A stretch of 64,000 nucleotides of DNA. It comes from Elusimicrobiaceae bacterium. Lineage in GTDB: Bacteria; Elusimicrobiota; Elusimicrobia; Elusimicrobiales; Elusimicrobiaceae. The DNA lies in assembly GCA_017525025.1 (NCBI GenBank), contig JAFXUJ010000014.1:124001-188000 (forward strand), read 5' to 3'. The stretch's first letter is position 1, and each line of letters begins with the position of its first letter. Below the pieces are notes generated by a model. That model was not told the origin of the DNA, made no database searches, and was given only the letters and a program-made list of their open reading frames with translations. Below are positions 59,404 through 64,000 of this stretch, piece after piece. Made by a program: the position numbers and the translations under genes.

Positions 59404-60468
59404 ATGACCGAAGAAAAGAAAATCCGTTTTGGTGTTATCGGTGCCGGCAAAATAGGCACTTTTCATACTCGCACCTTGGCCCATATGGAAGGTGTAAATT
59501 TAGTCGGGGTATGTGATCCCGATGTCATGCGCGCCCAGAAACTGGCTTGGGAGCACAACTGTACCCCCTATACCCGGCCAGAAGAAATTGTCAACCAGGT
59601 AGACGCCGTTATTGTGGCCGCGCCAACGCAATTACACCACCAAATTGGTATGTTCTTTTTAGAGCACGGCGTGCATACCTTGGTAGAGAAACCGATTGCC
59701 GTAACCATGGAAGAAGCGCGTGATTTAATTCAAGCCGCTAAACGCCGCGATTTAGTTTTACAAGTAGGTCATGTGGAACGGTTCAACCCCGCCGTGGTGC
59801 AAGCCCGTAAATATATCCAAGACCCCCGTTTTATTACTATCAACCGCCAAGGGCCATACGACGGAAGAATGGCCAACATCAGCGTAGTGTTGGATTTGAT
59901 GATTCACGATTTGGATTTGATTTACACGTTAATCCCCAGTGAAGTTTCACACATAGAAGCGGTGGGGCTGAGTGTATTTTCACCCCACGAAGATATCGCC
60001 AACGTGCGTCTGCATTTTGAAAACGGCGCCGTGGCAGACTTAACCGCCAGCCGCGCCAGTTTTGAACGGGCACGTTATATGCATGTGTTCCAACCGAGCG
60101 GTTACGTATCAGTGGACTTTATGAATGCCCGCGTGAAAACATATTGCAAAGAAAAACCTGTTATCAATTCCATGAATGATTTAACCGTTACTTATCCCAA
60201 AGTGGAAAAGCAACTTCCTATCACGGCCGAAATTCTGCATTTTATGGAGTGTATCCGCACCGCCAAAACCCCGGCCCCCAGCGGAGAGAAAGGCTCCAAG
60301 GCGTTAGATTTGGCGTTGCATATATTGGATAAAATGAACCGTTTTGATATTCCTAAAACAGGTCATTTACACACCCCAAAACCGTTGCAAGCCGTTCACA
60401 CAGTGGCCCGGGCTGCCCATGCTTTGATTGATGAAACGCTGGGACACTTGAAAGGAGGCCCGCGCTAA
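59404..60468 (+). CDS. Gfo/Idh/MocA-family oxidoreductase
   Basis: NAD(P)-dependent sugar oxidoreductase, 354 aa. Rossmann motif FGVIGAGKIGTFHTRTLAHM, the EKP dinucleotide/catalytic motif in HTLVEKPIAVTMEEA, VGHVERFNPAV, and the second-domain LMIHDLDLIYTL with conserved His-Asp. The stop overlaps the lpxB start (TAATG), so it is co-translated with a lipid A gene. A GnnA-like role (oxidising UDP-GlcNAc for a 3-amino lipid A) is possible, but no GnnB transaminase is in the window. Confidence 0.85.
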   Translation: MTEEKKIRFGVIGAGKIGTFHTRTLAHMEGVNLVGVCDPDVMRAQKLAWEHNCTPYTRPEEIVNQVDAVIVAAPTQLHHQIGMFFLEHGVHTLVEKPIAVTMEEARDLIQAAKRRDLVLQVGHVERFNPAVVQARKYIQDPRFITINRQGPYDGRMANISVVLDLMIHDLDLIYTLIPSEVSHIEAVGLSVFSPHEDIANVRLHFENGAVADLTASRASFERARYMHVFQPSGYVSVDFMNARVKTYCKEKPVINSMNDLTVTYPKVEKQLPITAEILHFMECIRTAKTPAPSGEKGSKALDLALHILDKMNRFDIPKTGHLHTPKPLQAVHTVARAAHALIDETLGHLKGGPR

Positions 60469-61622
60469 TGTCTACCGTTACTCCTATTACAAAAAATATT
60501 CTCATCGTAGCGGGAGACGTATCGGGTGATTTGCATGCCGAGGGACTTATCCGCGCATTAAAAGAAGCTGACCCGGAAATCAAAATTACCGCTATCGGTG
60601 GCAAAAGGATGCAACCGTTGTGCGACCGTTTTCTCTTTGATTTAGCCAGCGCCGGAGCCAGCGGCTTTGTGGAACCCCTTAAAAAAATGCCGCTTTGGGT
60701 AAACCTATTAAACCAAATCCGCACCTACATGGAAACCCAAAATCCGATAGCGGTTATTGTGGTAGATTTTTACGGATTTAATCATCAGGTATTGGGCATG
60801 GCCCAACATCGCCACATTCCGGCTTATTATTACGTGACACCGCAAGTATGGGCCAGCCGCCAATACCGGGCCAAACAATTAGCCAAATTGACTAAAAAAA
60901 TGTTTGTCATTTATCCGTTTGAAACGGCTTTCCATAAAAAATTCGGCGGCAACGCCGTGTTCTTGGGGAATCCGTTGTTGGATATTTTGCCGGCTCCTTT
61001 GGATAAAACGTATAACATCCCCCATCCTAAAAACCATCCGTGGAAATTGGGGATATTGCCCGGTAGCCGTATGGGCGAAATCAAGCGTTTGGCCCCTGTT
61101 TTTTATCAGGCATTCAAACGTGTTTTAAAAGAATTTCCACATACCGAGGCTTCTATGTTCTTACTTCCGGATGCGGATGAAAAAGAAATAGCCAAACTGA
61201 TTGGAGAGCCTCTACACGATCAGTTCCATTTTGTGAAAGATAAAAACTATCAACTGCGCCGGCAAATGGATTTCTTACTGGCGTGCTCTGGCACTGCCAC
61301 ATTAGAAAATGCCCTCTTAGGCGTTCCCATGGCCGTAGCGTATAAAATGTTTCTGCCTACGGCACTCATTGCCGGTTTGGTTATTAAGGTGCGCTATATT
61401 TCTTTGGTAAATCTTTTGGCGGATAAACCGCTCGTCAAAGAGTTAATTCAATTTCGCGCCACGCCGCAAGCATTGGCCGCCGAAGCGATGGCCATGTTTC
61501 AAAACCCGCAGTTGCTGGCGGCCATGCGAGACGAGCTTTTACAATTGCGCGCCAGCTTAGGCGAACCCGGAGTAGCCAAACGCGCCGCACAAGCTATTTT
61601 GGACGATATACAAAAAAAATAA
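60468..61622 (+). CDS. lpxB: Lipid-A-disaccharide synthase LpxB
   Basis: Joins lipid X and UDP-2,3-diacylglucosamine into the lipid A disaccharide at the inner membrane. GT19 motifs: NILIVAGDVSGDLHAEGLIR, AIGGKRMQ, SGFVEPLKKMP, VVDFYGFNHQVL, YYVTPQVWASRQYRAKQL, FLGNPLLD, ILPGSRMGEIKRLAP and LACSGTATLENALLGVPMAV. The 384-aa length is normal. It overlaps the Gfo/Idh gene by one base and precedes the RelA/SpoT gene by 3 nt. Confidence 0.97.
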   Translation: MSTVTPITKNILIVAGDVSGDLHAEGLIRALKEADPEIKITAIGGKRMQPLCDRFLFDLASAGASGFVEPLKKMPLWVNLLNQIRTYMETQNPIAVIVVDFYGFNHQVLGMAQHRHIPAYYYVTPQVWASRQYRAKQLAKLTKKMFVIYPFETAFHKKFGGNAVFLGNPLLDILPAPLDKTYNIPHPKNHPWKLGILPGSRMGEIKRLAPVFYQAFKRVLKEFPHTEASMFLLPDADEKEIAKLIGEPLHDQFHFVKDKNYQLRRQMDFLLACSGTATLENALLGVPMAVAYKMFLPTALIAGLVIKVRYISLVNLLADKPLVKELIQFRATPQALAAEAMAMFQNPQLLAAMRDELLQLRASLGEPGVAKRAAQAILDDIQKK

Positions 61623-61625
61623 TTT

Positions 61626-63080
61626 ATGCAAAGTGCACCTGACTTGCAGACCTTGCTGAAGAAATTCAAGGAATACAACCCCAATCAAGACACCGCCTTG
61701 ATTGAAAAGGCCTATCACTTTGCCGAAAAAGCACACGCCAATCAAAAGCGCGAGAGCGGGGAACCGTATTTTACCCACTGCCAACATGTAGCCAGCATTT
61801 TAATGGATTTCAACTTAGATGCCGATACTATCTGCGCCGGGCTCTTGCATGATACGGTAGAAGACACCTCCTTTACGTTAGAGGACATCCGCAAAGAATT
61901 TAACTCCCAAATTGCCCATATGGTACAAGGGGTTACCAAAATCAGCGACCTAAAATTTTCTTCTACAGATGAAGAAACCGTAGAAAATTGGCGCAAGATG
62001 CTTATTGCCGTAGCGGAGGACGTACGCGTTATCCTAATTAAATTGGCTGACCGCACCCACAATATGCGCACCTTGGATGCGCTTTCGCCCGAACGTCAAA
62101 AATTTAAAGCCTACGAAACCATTTCTCTTTATGCGCCGCTCGCCCAGCGTTTGGGAATGTTTACCATTAAAACGGATTTGGAAGATTTGTCTTTCAAATA
62201 CCTTCACCCGGAAGTGTACGAGGATATCCGCCAGCAAGTAGAAGCCCGCACCGCCGATCGGCAAGCGGCTCTGGAACATTTTAAGTCTCACTTGGAACCG
62301 GCTTTAAAAGAAGCTAATTTGGAAACCCGCATCTTGGCGCGGGCTAAAAATTACTATTCCATATACCGCAAAATGCAAAAACATCATTGTTCGTTTGCGG
62401 AGATTCAAGATTCGCTTGGGGTACGCATTATTACTAAAACCCTACAAGATTGTTACCGCGCGTTGGGCGTTGTACATAATGTATTTAAACCGATTGCCGG
62501 CACGTTTACCGATTATATCGCCACCCCCAAAGCCAATATGTACCAAAGTATCCATACCACGGTGCTCTCCCCGGACGGAGATATGATAGAATTGCAGATC
62601 CGCACCGAAGAAATGCACCGCACCTGTGAGTACGGTATCGCCGCACACTGGCGTTATAAAATGGGTGGCACCAAGCAAGATAAAAACTTTGACGAAAAAA
62701 TCAACTGGATCCGCCGTTGGATTGAGTGGCAGCAAGACTTAACCGCCCCGCGGGAATTTTTGGAAGGATTCAAAACAGACGTCAACTTGCAACAAATTTT
62801 TGTATTCACGCCGCGAGCGGACGTAAAATCGCTGCCGGAAGGCTCTACCCCCATTGATTTTGCTTATGCTATCCATACGGACATCGGCAACCATTACGTG
62901 GGGGCCAAAGTGAACAACCGCATGGTACGCATGGACTACGTTTTCAAGACCGGAGACGTATGCGAAATTATTACCCGTAAAAACGGGGAACCCAAGCGCG
63001 ATTGGCTTACGGTAGCCAAAACGGCGGCAGCCCGCAGCCACATTAAACGATTTCTACGTAACAAAGGGATCTCGCTATGA
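61626..63080 (+). CDS. Short RelA/SpoT-type (p)ppGpp synthetase/hydrolase
   Basis: 484 aa. Domains: HD hydrolase (about 25-180, HCQHVASILMDFN, LLHDTVEDTSF with the HD and ED residues), synthetase (about 240-350, ARAKNYYSIYRKMQKHH, SLGVRIITKTLQDCYR, FTDYIATPKANMYQSIHTTV, ELQIRTEEMHRTCEYGIAAH) and TGS (about 395-455, IFVFTPRADVKSLPEGSTPI). It ends 25 residues after TGS, without the helical, zinc-finger and ACT domains of long RSH proteins (about 700 aa). Both active sites look intact, so it should make and break (p)ppGpp, with altered regulation. Confidence 0.93.
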   Translation: MQSAPDLQTLLKKFKEYNPNQDTALIEKAYHFAEKAHANQKRESGEPYFTHCQHVASILMDFNLDADTICAGLLHDTVEDTSFTLEDIRKEFNSQIAHMVQGVTKISDLKFSSTDEETVENWRKMLIAVAEDVRVILIKLADRTHNMRTLDALSPERQKFKAYETISLYAPLAQRLGMFTIKTDLEDLSFKYLHPEVYEDIRQQVEARTADRQAALEHFKSHLEPALKEANLETRILARAKNYYSIYRKMQKHHCSFAEIQDSLGVRIITKTLQDCYRALGVVHNVFKPIAGTFTDYIATPKANMYQSIHTTVLSPDGDMIELQIRTEEMHRTCEYGIAAHWRYKMGGTKQDKNFDEKINWIRRWIEWQQDLTAPREFLEGFKTDVNLQQIFVFTPRADVKSLPEGSTPIDFAYAIHTDIGNHYVGAKVNNRMVRMDYVFKTGDVCEIITRKNGEPKRDWLTVAKTAAARSHIKRFLRNKGISL

Positions 63081-63397
63081 CACAACTTACTACCCCAAAA
63101 GCTTGCCCCGCTTGCCACCTACTTATAGAGGAAACCGATAACTTCTGCCGCCATTGCGGACGCAGTTTAAAACCGGGGGAAAGCTTTTTCTATTCTCATA
63201 CGGGGATTATTTTGATGGCCGTGGTGCTCGGGCCGTTTGCGCTTCCTTTTGTTTGGCTTTCTAAACGTATCAGTGCTGCTGCCAAGATCATCTATTCGGT
63301 AGTATTAGGCGCCATCGGTGTTTACTTTTGCATTGCCTGCTACCGGATTTATCAACTTACCATGCAAACCGCTCAAGGCTTAATGGGTGGTTTTTAA
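63077..63397 (+). CDS. Small zinc-ribbon membrane protein
   Basis: 106 aa. An N-terminal zinc ribbon CPACH..CRHCG (about 10-30) is followed by two membrane helices (IILMAVVLGPFALPFVWL and IIYSVVLGAIGVYFCIACY). No known function; similar small zinc-ribbon membrane proteins are common orphans. It starts inside the end of the RSH gene (ATGA overlap), so it is co-translated with it. Confidence 0.75.
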   Translation: MTQLTTPKACPACHLLIEETDNFCRHCGRSLKPGESFFYSHTGIILMAVVLGPFALPFVWLSKRISAAAKIIYSVVLGAIGVYFCIACYRIYQLTMQTAQGLMGGF

Positions 63398-63424
63398 CAA
63401 AATCCGTCGCGCGCTCTTCATATT

Positions 63425-63433
63425 TGGTATAAT
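63425..63433 (+). promoter_or_regulatory. Extended -10 of the POT transporter gene
   Basis: TGGTATAAT, a perfect extended -10, about 43 nt upstream of ATG 63476. AAGGAG lies 12 nt before the ATG. Confidence 0.65.
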
Positions 63434-63475
63434 ATGGGGTAGCCGTTTTTTTAAATTAAGGAGAAAATAAGTAAA

Positions 63476-64000
63476 ATGACAGATGAAGAAGTAAAGCACA
63501 ATGTAACCAAAAACGGCCACCCAAAAGGCTTGTACATGCTTTTTATGGTGGAAATGTGGGAGCGTTTTAACTACTATGGTATGCGTGCACTGCTCGTCTA
63601 TTTTATGACCAGTGCCGTCATTGGTTTCAGCGACCCCCAAGCGTATAAAGTCTACGGTTGGTTTACGGCCTTAGTTTACGCCACGCCCTTGTTAGGGGGT
63701 TTTTTAGCAGATCGGTATATTGGAAAACGTCACGCCATTACCATCGGGGCTATTTTGATGGCGTTGGGCCAATTTACATTGGCCTCCTACGGATTTATCC
63801 CTGCCAAAGTTGCTTTGTATGCCGGTTTGGCTTTAATCATTGCCGGAAATGGTTTTTTCAAACCCAATATTTCCAGTATTGTAGGGGAACTGTATGAACC
63901 CAATGATGTCCGCCGCGACGGTGGTTTTACCATTTTTTACATGGGAATCAACATCGGGGCGTTCTTTGCGCCGTTCGTAACCGGCTATTTGGGAGAAGTA
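63476..64000 (+). CDS. POT-family proton-dependent peptide transporter, 3' end cut by window
   Basis: The frame is open to the window end, giving 175 residues. POT/PTR2 motifs are clear: VEMWERFNYYGMRALLVYFM in helix 1, GGFLADRYIGKRHAI between helices 2 and 3, GNGFFKPNISSIVGELY in helix 4, and IFYMGINIGAFFAPFVTGY in helix 5. These match the ExxERFxYYG and FYxxINxG signatures of di/tripeptide symporters. Two-thirds of the protein is outside. It is a separate unit from the RSH operon, with its own promoter. Peptide import agrees with the peptide-binding lipoprotein at 29863. Confidence 0.95.
   Translation, partial: MTDEEVKHNVTKNGHPKGLYMLFMVEMWERFNYYGMRALLVYFMTSAVIGFSDPQAYKVYGWFTALVYATPLLGGFLADRYIGKRHAITIGAILMALGQFTLASYGFIPAKVALYAGLALIIAGNGFFKPNISSIVGELYEPNDVRRDGGFTIFYMGINIGAFFAPFVTGYLGEV

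Overview
This window is a gene-dense segment from a diderm (LPS-type) bacterium, probably with a host-associated or fermentative life. Outer-membrane biology is written all over it: lpxA, lpxI and lpxB for lipid A, an LptD-like barrel, pal-cpoB-tolB, lolC/E and lolD, and many lipoproteins with clear lipoboxes. Peptide uptake (a POT transporter and a family-5 peptide-binding lipoprotein), an NfnAB-type ferredoxin:NADP+ oxidoreductase, GH57 and GH3 relatives and large lineage-specific secreted proteins fit what is known of the Elusimicrobiota, such as gut Elusimicrobium. That placement is an inference from gene content. No rRNA lies in the window to confirm it, and no database could be searched.

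Layout. (1) 1-17.9 kb, plus strand: lpxA (cut by the window edge) and lpxI end at a terminator. A long, almost gapless run follows: tpiA, deoC, an unusual DnaA-like AAA+ protein, two lipoproteins, yifB/comM, dprA, topA, xerC/D, a ROK kinase, lptD, tdk and an RDD protein. (2) 17.9-25 kb: a secreted ankyrin-like protein, two tandem RDD proteins, a pal-cpoB-tolB operon in the reverse of the usual order, and gatB. (3) 25-29.7 kb: a MurJ/Wzx-like flippase converging on three glycosyltransferases. (4) 29.7-32.6 kb: a C39-like peptidase and a peptide-binding lipoprotein lie between tRNA-Pro and initiator tRNA-Met. (5) 32.7-38.8 kb: an accessory region with small secreted proteins, an A+T-rich zinc-ribbon/nuclease gene beside a tRNA(CAT) with a 16-bp duplicated tRNA end, tRNA-Gln, a possible ADP-ribosyltransferase-fold secreted protein, and an ankyrin protein. 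(6) 38.8-50 kb: lysS, two tandem secreted metzincin-like proteases, lolCD plus a Sel1 protein, a GH57 enzyme and a PIN-PhoH protein. (7) 50-57 kb: a 1484-residue J-domain protein and nfnBA. (8) 57-64 kb: a YtxH protein, two hydrolase-family proteins that lack catalytic residues, a Gfo/Idh oxidoreductase with lpxB, a short RelA/SpoT protein, a zinc-ribbon membrane protein, and a POT transporter cut by the window end.

Two themes recur. First, promoters here often use an extended -10 (TGnTAnnnT) with little -35. In six genes the -10 ends only 6-7 nt before an ATG that has no Shine-Dalgarno, which predicts leaderless mRNAs. Second, exported proteins of unrecognised or altered function are frequent (metzincins, ankyrin proteins, the giant J-domain protein, pseudo-hydrolases). 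They are the best candidates for undescribed biology, together with the zinc-ribbon nuclease island at 34.4-37.1 kb.
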